64,000 nucleotides of DNA from Paenirhodobacter ferrireducens (GTDB lineage Bacteria; Pseudomonadota; Alphaproteobacteria; Rhodobacterales; Rhodobacteraceae), in contig NZ_SAVB01000015.1 in NCBI RefSeq assembly GCF_004022265.1, forward strand, positions 1-64,000. Reading direction: 5' to 3'. Each line of letters opens with the position of its first letter. Position 1 is the stretch's first letter. The notes beneath the pieces were generated by a model. The model was not told the origin of the DNA. It did not search any database and worked only from the letters and a program-made list of their open reading frames with translations. A program made the translations under genes and the position numbers. Shown piece by piece: positions 6,281 through 16,102 of this stretch.

Positions 6281-7174
6281 ATGAAACGCAAGGTCACGAA
6301 AGCGATTTTCCCTGTCGCCGGCCTCGGGACCCGCTTCCTCCCGGCGACCAAGGCGATCCCGAAAGAGATCCTGACCCTGGTCGACCGGCCGCTCATTCAA
6401 TACGCGATTGACGAGGCCCGTGCGGCCGGCATCAAGGAATTCATCTTCGTGACCTCGCGCGGCAAGTCCGCCCTTGAAGACTATTTCGACGACGCCCCCG
6501 AACTCGAAGAGTCGCTGCGCAAGAAGGGCAAGACCGAGCTTCTCGAAGCGCTCCAGGCCACCAACATGGATTCCGGCGCCATCGCCTATGTCCGTCAGAA
6601 CCGCCCGCTCGGCCTTGGCCACGCGGTGTGGTGCGCGCGCAAGCTCGTCGCCGACGAGCCCTTCGCAGTGATCCTGACCGATGACGTGATCGCCGCTGAC
6701 ACGCCCTGCCTGCAGCAGATGATGGAAGCCCATGCCGAAACCGGCGGCAACGTCGTCGCGGCGATGGAAGTGCCGATGGACAAGACCTCGTCCTACGGCA
6801 TCCTCGACATCGAGAGCGAGAACGGCCAGATGGTCAAGGTGCGCCACATGGTCGAGAAGCCGAAGGCGGCAGAGGCGCCCTCGAACCTCGCCGTGATCGG
6901 CCGCTACATCCTGACGCCCGAGGTGATGAACAACCTCAACCAGAAGAAGGAAGGCGCCGGCGGCGAGATCCAGCTGACCGACGCGATCGCCGAGGAACTG
7001 ACCAAGGGCAACCCGGTCTACGGCTTCCGCTTCCGCGGCCAGCGCTATGACTGCGGCTCGAAGGCCGGATTCCTGCAGGCGACGGTGGCCTTCGGCCTGG
7101 CGCGCCCCGACCTGCGCGATGAGTTCGCGGGCTTCCTCGGCGACATCATGGCGATGCAGAAGGCGGCCGAGTAA
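6281..7174 (+). CDS. galU: UTP-glucose-1-phosphate uridylyltransferase
   Basis: GalU makes UDP-glucose from UTP and glucose-1-phosphate. The 297-residue protein starts MKRKVTKAIFPVAG and has the nucleotide-binding signature GLGTRFLPATK (residues 14-24), the sugar-phosphate region MVEKP and LTDDVI. ATG 6281 follows AAAAAGG; an in-frame ATG 14 codons upstream lacks the conserved N-terminus. galE begins seven bases after its stop, so the pair can supply UDP-glucose and UDP-galactose to the glycosyltransferases that follow and UDP-glucose to the dehydrogenase at 21728. Confidence 0.95.
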   Translation: MKRKVTKAIFPVAGLGTRFLPATKAIPKEILTLVDRPLIQYAIDEARAAGIKEFIFVTSRGKSALEDYFDDAPELEESLRKKGKTELLEALQATNMDSGAIAYVRQNRPLGLGHAVWCARKLVADEPFAVILTDDVIAADTPCLQQMMEAHAETGGNVVAAMEVPMDKTSSYGILDIESENGQMVKVRHMVEKPKAAEAPSNLAVIGRYILTPEVMNNLNQKKEGAGGEIQLTDAIAEELTKGNPVYGFRFRGQRYDCGSKAGFLQATVAFGLARPDLRDEFAGFLGDIMAMQKAAE

Positions 7175-7180
7175 GCGACG

Positions 7181-8167
<987 letters not shown>

Positions 8168-8185
8168 CACCCCACGGGGGGTGCC

Positions 8186-9220
8186 ATGACGTCATTTGCC
8201 GATCTGTGGCAGGCAGGGCGGCTGCGCGCGAAGCGCCGCTACCTGTTGGCCCGCGCGATCCGGCGGCGGCGACGTCATCTCACGTCGCGCGTCGACCGGA
8301 CGGCGCAGATCCGCAAGGGGGATATCCTTCTCTTCGCCACGATCCGGAACGAGGCGGCGCGACTGCCGTTCTTCCTGCGCCATTACCGGGCGCTCGGGGT
8401 GAATCATTTCCTCTTCGTGGACAATGCCAGCACCGACGGCAGCATCGACGCGCTGGCGGCCGAACCCGACGTCTCGCTCTGGACGACCCGGGCAAGCTAT
8501 CGCGGTTCCCGCTTCGGGATGGACTGGCTGAACGGGCTGCTCGCGCGATACGGCAGCGGGCACTGGTGCCTGACCGTCGACGCCGACGAGCTGTTGCTGA
8601 TTCCGCATGGCGATCGCGCGACGCTGCGCGAGCTGACCGCGGCGCTTGATGCCCGCGGCCTGCCGATGATGGCGGCGATGATGCTCGACCTTTATCCCGA
8701 GGGGCCGCTGTCCACCGCCCATGCCGCGCCCGGCGAAGACCCGACACAGGCCCTGCCGCTTTTCGATGCCGAGGGCTACGACTGGGAATACCAGCGGAAA
8801 TTCGGCAATATCTCGATCCGCGGCGGAGTCCGGCAGCGGGTCTTCTTCGCCGACGCCCCGGACCGCGCCCCGCATCTGCACAAGACCCCGCTCATCCGCT
8901 GGCACTGGCGCTATGCCTATGTCAGCTCGACCCATATCGCTCTGCCGCGGCGGCTGAATGCGGGCTTCGACGCGCGCCTCGACGCACCGACCGGGGTGCT
9001 TTTGCACACCAAGTTCCTGGGCGAGGTGATCGCGAAATCGCGCGACGAGAAGCTGCGGCGCGAGCATTTCACCCATGCCGAGCGCTATGATGGTTACTAT
9101 GACGGGATCATCGCCGATCCGGTCCTGTGCGATGCGCAGTCGCACCGGCTCTCCGACTGGCGTGACCTCGAGGCGCTCGGACTGATGACGCGGGGCAACT
9201 GGTCCGGGCCAAACCGTTGA
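8186..9220 (+). CDS. Family 2-like glycosyltransferase (Glyco_tranf_2_4), first of a tandem pair
   Basis: The 344-residue cytosolic GT-A protein has a very basic N-terminus. LLFATIRNEAARLPFFLRHY begins the domain, VDNASTDGS (78-86) is the nucleotide-binding loop and DADE (132-135) is the DXD-type metal site. The architecture fits PF13704 proteins of alphaproteobacterial surface-glycan loci. The next gene is a clear paralogue, sharing the pattern SLW-T-ASY and GHW-LTVD-DE. Donor and acceptor cannot be inferred. It follows galU and galE closely on the same strand. Confidence 0.85.
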   Translation: MTSFADLWQAGRLRAKRRYLLARAIRRRRRHLTSRVDRTAQIRKGDILLFATIRNEAARLPFFLRHYRALGVNHFLFVDNASTDGSIDALAAEPDVSLWTTRASYRGSRFGMDWLNGLLARYGSGHWCLTVDADELLLIPHGDRATLRELTAALDARGLPMMAAMMLDLYPEGPLSTAHAAPGEDPTQALPLFDAEGYDWEYQRKFGNISIRGGVRQRVFFADAPDRAPHLHKTPLIRWHWRYAYVSSTHIALPRRLNAGFDARLDAPTGVLLHTKFLGEVIAKSRDEKLRREHFTHAERYDGYYDGIIADPVLCDAQSHRLSDWRDLEALGLMTRGNWSGPNR

Positions 9221-9404
9221 CCGCACTGAGGCAATTGTTTACGCGCCGGCCGGGAGCGCCTATTCTGCCAAGGATTTGATGAGGCTGGGCGGGATGGGCA
9301 GGCAACAGCGGAAAAGGTTTCCGATCCGGAAACTGTTTACCCTGTTTCAATAGCACTCCGTCCGACATTGCCTCCTGTGCAGCTTGCTGGGTGAGAGACG
9401 GTCG

Positions 9405-10415
9405 GTGAACCTGAGAAGCCTATATCGCCTGAGGATGGAGCGCCGGCGACGTCAGTTGCGCGCATTCCGCAAGCGGCGGGAGCTGACCACCGTCATCGAC
9501 CGCACCAAGGCGATTGCGCCCTCTGACATCCTCGCCTTCGTCACCCTGCGCAACGAACGCATCCGCCTGCCCTATTTCCTGCGTTACTATCGCAATCTGG
9601 GCATCAGGCATTTCCTGATCGTCGACAACGGCTCGGACGACGGCTCGGCCGCCTATCTCGAGGCGCAGGAGGATGTCTCGCTGTGGAGCACCGGGGCAAG
9701 CTACAAGGCCGCGTCCTTCGGCGTCGACTGGCTCAACCACCTGCTGCGCCATTACGGCACCGGGCACTGGACGCTGACCGTCGATCCGGACGAATTCTTC
9801 GTCTACCCGTTTTGCGACACCCGCCCGATCGAGGCGCTGACCGACTGGCTCGACACCTACGACATCCGCTCCTTCCCGGCGATGCTGCTCGACATGTATC
9901 CGAAGGGGCCGATCGACGCCGTGCCCTATCGCGAAGGCCAGAATCCCTTCGAGATCGCCGCCTGGTTCGACGCCGGCAACTACACGATCGAACGCAACTG
10001 GTATTTCCAGAACCTGTGGATCCAGGGCGGGCCGCGGGCGCGGATGTTCTTCTCGAAGACGCCCGAGGCGGCGCCCTCGCTGAACAAGATCCCGCTGGTG
10101 AAATGGGAGCGCGACTTCGTCTTCGCCTCCTCGACCCACATGCTGCTGCCGCGCGGGCTGAACATGGTCTATGATGAATGGGGCGGCGAAAAAGCCTCGG
10201 GCTGCCTGCTGCACGCGAAGTTCCTCTCGCCGCTGACCGCCAAGGTGGCGGAAGAGATGAAACGGCGCGAGCATTATTCCGGCTCACGCGAATATGCCGC
10301 CTATCAGGAGACCCTAAGCACCGAGCCGGACCTGTGGACGAAATGGTCCGAGAAATACATCAACTGGCGCCAGCTCGAGATTCTCGGGCTCATGTCGAAG
10401 GGCAACTGGGCGTGA
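9405..10415 (+). CDS. Family 2-like glycosyltransferase, second of a tandem pair
   Basis: This paralogue of the preceding gene has VDNGSDDGS (73-81) and DPDE (127-130), with the same basic N-terminus. I chose GTG 9405, behind GAGAGACGG, because the resulting N-terminal length matches the paralogue; TTG 9384 or ATG 9435 are alternatives. The 184 bases before it contain no gene, and I saw no convincing promoter there. Divergence in the C-terminal half suggests different acceptors. It is followed ten bases later by the GT14-type gene. Confidence 0.85.
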   Translation: MNLRSLYRLRMERRRRQLRAFRKRRELTTVIDRTKAIAPSDILAFVTLRNERIRLPYFLRYYRNLGIRHFLIVDNGSDDGSAAYLEAQEDVSLWSTGASYKAASFGVDWLNHLLRHYGTGHWTLTVDPDEFFVYPFCDTRPIEALTDWLDTYDIRSFPAMLLDMYPKGPIDAVPYREGQNPFEIAAWFDAGNYTIERNWYFQNLWIQGGPRARMFFSKTPEAAPSLNKIPLVKWERDFVFASSTHMLLPRGLNMVYDEWGGEKASGCLLHAKFLSPLTAKVAEEMKRREHYSGSREYAAYQETLSTEPDLWTKWSEKYINWRQLEILGLMSKGNWA

Positions 10416-10425
10416 GGGGGCGGCG

Positions 10426-12123
10426 GTGACAGTCGGGTTCGTGATGATGTGCCACACGGCGCTGCACCGGGCGGCAGAGGTCGCGCGCTACTGGGCCGAA
10501 AGTGGCGCGCCGGTGGTGATCCACGTCGACGCACGGGTGCCGGCAAAGGACTATGCCGCGCTCGGCAAAAGCCTGGCAGACCTCGACACCGTCTCGTTCT
10601 CGAAGCGCTACAAGTGCGAATGGGGCACCTTTTCCCTGGTCGCCGCGGCACAGTCGGGGGCCGAGCAGATGCTTGCCCGCCACGCCGAAGTGCGCCATGT
10701 CTTCCTTGCCTCGGGCTCGTGCCTGCCACTACGCCCGGTCGAGGAGCTGGTCGCCTATCTCGATGCCCGCCCGCACACCGATTTCATCGAAAGCGTCACC
10801 ACCGCCGAGGTCGGCTGGACGGTGGGCGGCATGGACATGGAGCGCTTCACCCTGCGCTTCCCGTTTTCCTGGAAGACGCAGCGCCGGCTTTTTGACCGCT
10901 ATGTCGATTTCCAGCGCCGCATCGGCGTCAAGCGGCGACTGCCCGCGGGGCTCGTGCCGCATCTGGGCAGCCAGTGGTGGTGCCTGACCAGGCAGACGCT
11001 GAGCGCGATCCTCGAAGACCCGGACCGGCCGATGTACGACCGCTTCTTCAAGCGCGTCTGGATCCCCGACGAAAGCTATTTCCAGTCGCTCGCCCGGCTT
11101 TACGCCACCAGCATCGAAAGCCGCTCGCTGACGCTGTCGAAGTTCGACTATCAGGGCAAGCCGCACATCTTCTACGACGATCACCTGCAGCTCCTGCGCC
11201 GCTCGGACTGCTTCGTCGCGCGCAAGATCTGGCCCAAGGCCGACCGGCTCTACGCCACCTTCCTTAGCCCCCGCGCCGCCATCAGCCCGCCGGCCGAGCC
11301 GAACCCGGCGAAGATCGACCGGCTGTTCTCGAAGGCGGTCGAGCGACGCACCAAGGGCCGGCCGGGGCTTTACATGCAAAGCCGATTCCCGCGCCAGGAC
11401 CATGAAAACGGCAAGACCTCGGCGCCCTACTCGGTGTTTCAGGGCTTTTCCGATCTTTTCGAAAACTTCGAGGGCTGGCTGTCGAAATACGTCGTCGCCC
11501 GCGTGCACGGCCATCTCTTCGGCCCCGACCGGGTCGAGTTCGGCGGCGGCGAGACGATGTTCAGCGGCTGCCTCTCCGACAGCGCCAAGTTGCGTGACTA
11601 CAACCCGCGCGGCTTCCTCGCCAACCTGATCTGGAACGCGCGGGGCGAGCGGCAGTGCTTCATGTATTCGCCGCGCGACAACCAGTCGATCGACTGGTTC
11701 ACCGCCACCGATCCGAATGCGCAGATCTCGGTGATCAGCGGAGCCTGGGCGGTGCCGCTGTTCCGCTCGAACCGCAACTTCCGCGACATCCGGCGCGAGG
11801 CGGCGCGGCTGCAGCGGATCGAGACCTATCACCTCGACATCCTGCGCTCGATGTATGTGAAGGCCCGGGTGCGGATCTGGACCATGGCCGATTTCATTGA
11901 GAACCCGATGGAGCCGCTGCAGACGATCATCGACGAGATCAGCCCGCGCAGCACCCGCCGGCTGACCGAGGCGCCGCAGATGGTTGACCTGACCGGCTTC
12001 GGCCAGTTCCTGCAGAACCTGAAGAACCAGGGCATGCAGCCGCGCCTGATGGGCGACTTCCCGGTGGGCGATGACCCGCATCCGAAACACACGCGCCGCG
12101 GGCGCCCCTATCTGGTGAAATGA
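10426..12123 (+). CDS. Core-2/I-branching (GT14-like) glycosyltransferase with extra C-terminal domain
   Basis: The N-terminal ~270 residues match the beta-1,6-N-acetylglucosaminyltransferase-like fold: VIHVDARV, KCEWGTFSLV, FLASGSCLPL and IPDESYFQSL. The C-terminal ~280 residues form the additional domain seen in Rhodobacteraceae members of this group (I recall it as DUF5927/5928), beginning near GLYMQSRFPRQ. Start GTG 10426 is preceded by GAGGGGGCGG. A xylosyl- or GlcNAc-transferase activity is likely but the substrate is unknown. It is one base from the sulfotransferase-like gene, indicating a tight operon. Confidence 0.8.
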   Translation: MTVGFVMMCHTALHRAAEVARYWAESGAPVVIHVDARVPAKDYAALGKSLADLDTVSFSKRYKCEWGTFSLVAAAQSGAEQMLARHAEVRHVFLASGSCLPLRPVEELVAYLDARPHTDFIESVTTAEVGWTVGGMDMERFTLRFPFSWKTQRRLFDRYVDFQRRIGVKRRLPAGLVPHLGSQWWCLTRQTLSAILEDPDRPMYDRFFKRVWIPDESYFQSLARLYATSIESRSLTLSKFDYQGKPHIFYDDHLQLLRRSDCFVARKIWPKADRLYATFLSPRAAISPPAEPNPAKIDRLFSKAVERRTKGRPGLYMQSRFPRQDHENGKTSAPYSVFQGFSDLFENFEGWLSKYVVARVHGHLFGPDRVEFGGGETMFSGCLSDSAKLRDYNPRGFLANLIWNARGERQCFMYSPRDNQSIDWFTATDPNAQISVISGAWAVPLFRSNRNFRDIRREAARLQRIETYHLDILRSMYVKARVRIWTMADFIENPMEPLQTIIDEISPRSTRRLTEAPQMVDLTGFGQFLQNLKNQGMQPRLMGDFPVGDDPHPKHTRRGRPYLVK

Positions 12124-12124
12124 C

Positions 12125-13519
12125 ATGGCCTCCTTCGACAGCTTCGTGATCTTTGCCGAGATGCGTACCGGCTCAAATCTGCTCGAGGCGGCGCTGAACC
12201 TGCTTGACGGCGTCAGCTGCCATGGCGAGCCGTTCAACCCCGAGCTGATCGGCTATCCGAAGAAGACATCGCTCCTCGGCGTCAGCCGGGCAGAGCGCGA
12301 TGCCGACCCGCTGGTGCTGTGGGAGCGGATCCGCACGGCGCCGGGGCTGAATGGCTGCCGCTACTTCCACGATCACGACGCGCGCGTGCTGAGCGCCATG
12401 CTGGACGATCCGCGCTGCGCCAAGATCGTGCTGACCCGCAACCCGATCGAGAGCTATGTCAGTCTGCAGATCGCCCGCGCCACCGGGCAGTGGAAGCTGG
12501 GCGATGCCAGGAACCGCAAGGCGGCCCGCACCGCCTTCGACGCCGCGGACTTCGAAACGCACCTGGCCGAGCTGCAGGGGTTCCAGGTGATGCTGATGCA
12601 TGCGCTGCAGGTGTCGGGGCAAAGCGCTTTCTATATCGACTACGAGGACGCGCAGGATCTTGCGGTGCTGAACGGGCTCGCCGCCTGGCTGGGCGTCGAG
12701 GGGCGGCTGAGCGCCCTGCCCTCGAGCCTTGTGGTGCAGAACCCCGAGGCGCTCGAGGAGAAGGTGACGAACTTCCCGGAGATGGAAGCCTCGCTTGCCC
12801 GGATGGACCGCTTCAACCTGTCGCGCACGCCGAACTTCGAGCCGCGCCGCGGCCCGAACGTGCCGGGCTTCATCGGCTCTGAGGCGGGGCTGCTCTACAT
12901 GCCGCTGCGCCCGACCGCGGACGGGCCGCTGCGTGCCTGGCTTGGCGGGCTTGGGGCGCTGACCGAAGATTTCTCGCAAAAGACCCTGCGGCAATGGAAG
13001 CGCCAGCACCCCGGGCACCGCAGCTTCACCGTGCTGCGCCATCCGCTTTTGCGCGCCCATCTCGCCTTTGCCGCGGTGCAGAGCTGGAACAACATGGCCG
13101 GGATCCGCACCGTGCTGCGCGACACCTACAAGCTGCCGCTACCCGCCGAAGGCAAGACCCTGCCCGCCGCCGACTGGGCCGACGGGCTCGAGGCCTTCCT
13201 GATCTGGCTGAAATCGAACCTGAACGCGCAAACGAGCCTGCCGGTGCACGCGCTCTGGGCCAGCCAGTCGGCCACGCTGCAGGGCTTTGCCCAGATCTCG
13301 CCGCCCGATCTCGTCGCGCGCGAAGACCAGCTCGCCGGGGATCTGGCCTATCTCGCCCACGCCGCCGGGGTCGAGGCGCCGGCCTTCGTGGCGCAGGACG
13401 GCGACACCGCGCCGGTGAAACTTGCCCAGATCTGGACCCCGTCATTGGAAAAAGCCGCGCGTGAGGCTTACACGCGCGACTTCATGCAGTTCGGATTTTC
13501 GGACTGGAAGGTGGCCTGA
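12125..13519 (+). CDS. Sulfotransferase-like protein with two sulfotransferase-type halves
   Basis: The N-terminal half has a PAPS 5'-phosphosulfate loop, FAEMRTGSNLLEA (10-22), and a 3'-phosphate motif, IVLTRNPIESYVS (101-113), as in NodH/LPS sulfotransferases. The C-terminal half shows a second 3'-phosphate-like motif, FTVLRHPLLRAHLAF (301-315), but no second P-loop of the usual form. The 464 residues are roughly twice a single domain of this type. It probably sulfates the glycan made by the upstream transferases, which would produce PAP, the CysQ substrate. The acceptor is unknown. It converges on ptsN with a one-base gap. Confidence 0.75.
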   Translation: MASFDSFVIFAEMRTGSNLLEAALNLLDGVSCHGEPFNPELIGYPKKTSLLGVSRAERDADPLVLWERIRTAPGLNGCRYFHDHDARVLSAMLDDPRCAKIVLTRNPIESYVSLQIARATGQWKLGDARNRKAARTAFDAADFETHLAELQGFQVMLMHALQVSGQSAFYIDYEDAQDLAVLNGLAAWLGVEGRLSALPSSLVVQNPEALEEKVTNFPEMEASLARMDRFNLSRTPNFEPRRGPNVPGFIGSEAGLLYMPLRPTADGPLRAWLGGLGALTEDFSQKTLRQWKRQHPGHRSFTVLRHPLLRAHLAFAAVQSWNNMAGIRTVLRDTYKLPLPAEGKTLPAADWADGLEAFLIWLKSNLNAQTSLPVHALWASQSATLQGFAQISPPDLVAREDQLAGDLAYLAHAAGVEAPAFVAQDGDTAPVKLAQIWTPSLEKAAREAYTRDFMQFGFSDWKVA

Positions 13520-13527
13520 CTCAGGCC
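13513..13527. terminator. Palindrome around both stop codons (sulfotransferase/ptsN)
   Basis: GGCCTGA-C-TCAGGCC is a perfect palindrome of 7-base arms. The TGA of the plus-strand gene and the TGA of minus-strand ptsN are its innermost triplets. Possible bidirectional terminator, without U-runs. Confidence 0.35.
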
Positions 13528-13985
13528 GCCTGCGCACCCTGCGCCGCGGTCAGCACCGCGTGCAGCGCCGCCGGGTCGGTGTTCGCCCGCAGCTTGGCGC
13601 AGGTCTCGGCGTTGCGCATCGTGCGCGACACCAGCGCCAGTGCCTTCAGATGTTCGACCCCGGAATCCTTCGGCGCGAACAACGCGAAGACGAGGTCGAC
13701 CGGCTGCCGGTCGACCGCGTCGAAATCGAGCGGCTTCTCGAGCCGCAGGAACACGCCGATCACCGTCTTCAGCCCGTGCAGACGCGCATGCGGCAGCGCC
13801 ACACCATGCCCCACGCCGGTGGGGCCAAGGGTTTCACGCTCCTGCAGCGCGTCCACGGTCTGGATCGCATCCAGCCCGTAGGCTGAATGCGCGATGTCGC
13901 CAAGGTCCTGGAACAGGCGCTTCTTGCTCGTCACGGTGGCCAGCACCTTGACGGCATCCGGCTTGAGCAATGTCGAAAGATCCAT
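13521..13985 (-). CDS. ptsN: Nitrogen-regulatory EIIA protein (PTS-Ntr)
   Basis: PtsN is the terminal phospho-acceptor of the nitrogen phosphotransferase system and a regulator of potassium, cell-envelope and carbon functions. The 154-residue protein has the EIIA fold with the phosphorylatable histidine at H66 in GVALPHARL, equivalent to E. coli H73 in IPHGKL. ATG 13985 (MDLSTLLKP) follows AAAGGACAG; an ATG eight codons upstream is less likely. It lies 35 bases downstream of hpf on the same strand, the usual lptB-(rpoN)-hpf-ptsN neighbourhood but without rpoN. Confidence 0.93.
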   Translation of the reverse strand: MDLSTLLKPDAVKVLATVTSKKRLFQDLGDIAHSAYGLDAIQTVDALQERETLGPTGVGHGVALPHARLHGLKTVIGVFLRLEKPLDFDAVDRQPVDLVFALFAPKDSGVEHLKALALVSRTMRNAETCAKLRANTDPAALHAVLTAAQGAQAA

Positions 13986-14020
13986 CTGTCCTTTTTCTGC
14001 GCCCGTCATGGATCAGACGC

Positions 14021-14596
14021 TCACTTGCTGTGGCGCGGGTCAATCCAGCCAACGTGACCGTCGTCACGACGGTAGACGACGTTGACCCCGCCATGTTTCT
14101 CGTTGCGGAAGACGAGCAGCGGCTTCGAAGCGAGCTCCATCTGCATCACCGCCTCGCCGACCGAGATCGTGGGGACGCGCGTCTCCATCTCGGCGACGAT
14201 GACCGGGGTCAGGCTTTCGTCCTCGGCCGTCGCGTCGTCTTCATCCGAGGCGAGCACATACAGATCCGCGGCACCGAATTCAACCGGCTCCGAACGTTCC
14301 TTGTGGTGGTCCTTCAGGCGGCGCTTGTGGCGACGCAGCTGCTTGTCCATCTTCTCACGGCACGCTTCGAAGGCCGCATAGACCTCGGTGGCGCGCCCGC
14401 TGGCGGAAGCGGTGAGACCGGTGGACAGGTGCACCGTGGCCTCGCAGATGTATTCATGCGCATTGCGCGAAAAGACGACAGTCGCATCGGTCGGACGCTG
14501 CATGTACTTGTCCACGGTCTCGCCCAGTTCGGACTTCACATGGCTTTGCAGCGCTTCCCCGATATCGATCTGTTTGCCGCTGATCTGGTAACGCAT
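14021..14596 (-). CDS. hpf: Long-form ribosome hibernation promoting factor
   Basis: HPF binds 70S ribosomes in stationary phase and promotes inactive dimers. The N-terminal ~100 residues are the S30AE domain (MRYQISGKQIDIGEALQSHV, ATVHLSTGLTASAS). A charged linker follows, then the C-terminal dimerisation domain (VGEAVMQMEL, KPLLVFRNEKHGGVNVVYRR), so this is the long form (191 residues). Start ATG 14596 has GAAGGAG upstream. The 231 bases between it and lptB contain no gene I can support, only the likely hpf promoter. Confidence 0.95.
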   Translation of the reverse strand: MRYQISGKQIDIGEALQSHVKSELGETVDKYMQRPTDATVVFSRNAHEYICEATVHLSTGLTASASGRATEVYAAFEACREKMDKQLRRHKRRLKDHHKERSEPVEFGAADLYVLASDEDDATAEDESLTPVIVAEMETRVPTISVGEAVMQMELASKPLLVFRNEKHGGVNVVYRRDDGHVGWIDPRHSK

Positions 14597-14827
14597 GGCT
14601 TCTCCTTCACGTCAGTGACCTGCAAGCGGGACGATGCGTCCACGCGGCAGGCTGGTTAAATCCTTGGGGGAACTGCCACATTGCACCGATGAAGCAAAGC
14701 CCCAAAGGTGCCGGGTTTGAAGCGGCGCGCTCGCTCGGGAAAGGGGGCGGTGTTCACGCATTTGTCTCATTTGGGAACGGAACGGCGGGGGTGTCAACGG
14801 GGGACCTACGCCGCGCCGCAGCACCCC

Positions 14828-15604
14828 TCAGGAGATATGGAAATTCTCGCCCAGATAAACCCGGCGGACGTTCTCGTCGCGCACCACCTCATCGGTCGTT
14901 CCGGACATCAAAACCTGACCATCGTGCAGGATATAGGCCCGTTCGACGATCTCCAGCGTCTCGCGCACGTTGTGATCGGTGATCAGCACGCCGATGCCGC
15001 GTTCCTTGAGGTGCGACACCAGAGCGCGGATCTCGCTCACCGCGATCGGGTCGACGCCGGCAAAAGGTTCATCGAGCAGCAGATATTTCGGATCGGCGGC
15101 GAGGCAGCGGGCAATCTCCACCCGGCGCCGCTCGCCGCCCGAGAGCGCCAGCGCCGGCGCCTGGCGCAGATGCGCGATCGAGAAGTCGCCAAGCAGCTCC
15201 TCGAGCCGCTCGCGCCGCCGGTGCGGCTCGGGCACGGCAATCTCGAGAATCGCCATGATGTTCTGCTCGACCGTCAGGCCGCGGAAGATAGAGGCCTCCT
15301 GCGGCAGATAGCCGATGCCCATGCGGGCGCGGCGATACATCGGCAGGCCGGTGGCCTCGCGCCCGTCGATTGTCACCTTGCCCGAGTCGGGGCTGATCAG
15401 CCCGGCGATGGCGTAGAAGCAGGTGGTCTTGCCCGAGCCGTTCGGGCCGAGCAGCGCCACCACCTCGCCGCGCTCGAGATGCAGCGACACATCGCGCAGC
15501 ACCAGCCGCTTGCGATAGCTCTTGCGCAGATTGATGACGCGCAGCCCGCCCGCTTCGGCCGGTGCCGTCAGGCCGAGATCCGCAACCGGATCAAGATCGG
15601 TCAT
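14828..15604 (-). CDS. lptB: LPS export ABC transporter ATP-binding protein
   Basis: LptB powers LPS extraction from the inner membrane with LptFG. Walker A is GPNGSGKTT (53-61), the signature is LSGGERRR and Walker B is YLLLDEPFAG. The H-loop histidine lies in LITDHNVRETL, the exact form seen in LptB. Its ATG overlaps the lptA stop (ATGA). It ends the rnd-kdsD-lptC-lptA-lptB run. Confidence 0.96.
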   Translation of the reverse strand: MTDLDPVADLGLTAPAEAGGLRVINLRKSYRKRLVLRDVSLHLERGEVVALLGPNGSGKTTCFYAIAGLISPDSGKVTIDGREATGLPMYRRARMGIGYLPQEASIFRGLTVEQNIMAILEIAVPEPHRRRERLEELLGDFSIAHLRQAPALALSGGERRRVEIARCLAADPKYLLLDEPFAGVDPIAVSEIRALVSHLKERGIGVLITDHNVRETLEIVERAYILHDGQVLMSGTTDEVVRDENVRRVYLGENFHIS

Positions 15605-16092
15605 TTCTTCGCCTCCGGCTGCAGGATGGTGCGCACCCGCCCGTCCATCTGGCCGGTGCCGGTCTTCAGATCGACGGTCAGCTTCTGGCCCGACATCACG
15701 TTCTGGCCCTGGGTCAACAACACGTCGCCGGTCATCACCACATTCGAAGCGGCGACGTCATAGACCGCCTCCTTCGCCTCGGCGGCCTCGGCGGGCGACA
15801 CCAGCGTCACCCCGCCCGTCGCATGCATGCGGGTGATCTTGCTGCGGTCCTTCGGGTCATATTCGACATCCACCACCGCCGCCTTCAGCCGCATGCCGCC
15901 CTGCACCACCAGCACGTTGCCGGTGAAGGTGGCGCTGCCGTCGGCCTGGTTCACGGCAAGGCTGTCGGCCGTCACCTCGACCGGAGCCTTGGCATCGGCG
16001 CGGATGCCGCCAAGCGCGATCTGCTGGGCAAGCACCGGCCCGGGCAGGAACGCAAGGCACAGCAGGACGGCGGGAACGGCGGAGAAACGCAT
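15601..16092 (-). CDS. lptA: LPS transport periplasmic protein LptA
   Basis: LptA polymerises into the periplasmic LPS bridge. Residues 1-22 are a signal peptide (AVLLCLAFLPGPVLAQ). The OstA-like domain that follows has the repeating beta-strand pattern (VTADSLAVNQADGSATFTGN, LLTQGQNVMSGQKLTVD). Length (163) is normal. The stop overlaps the lptB start, and lptC ends 10 bases upstream. Confidence 0.9.
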   Translation of the reverse strand: MRFSAVPAVLLCLAFLPGPVLAQQIALGGIRADAKAPVEVTADSLAVNQADGSATFTGNVLVVQGGMRLKAAVVDVEYDPKDRSKITRMHATGGVTLVSPAEAAEAKEAVYDVAASNVVMTGDVLLTQGQNVMSGQKLTVDLKTGTGQMDGRVRTILQPEAKK

Positions 16093-16102
16093 CGGAACCT
16101 CA

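Noticed and set aside
14597-14827. An rpoN gene or sigma-54 promoter between lptB and hpf
   Set aside because: The gap is 231 bases, has no open frame of note, and no TGGCAC-N5-TTGC match in either orientation.
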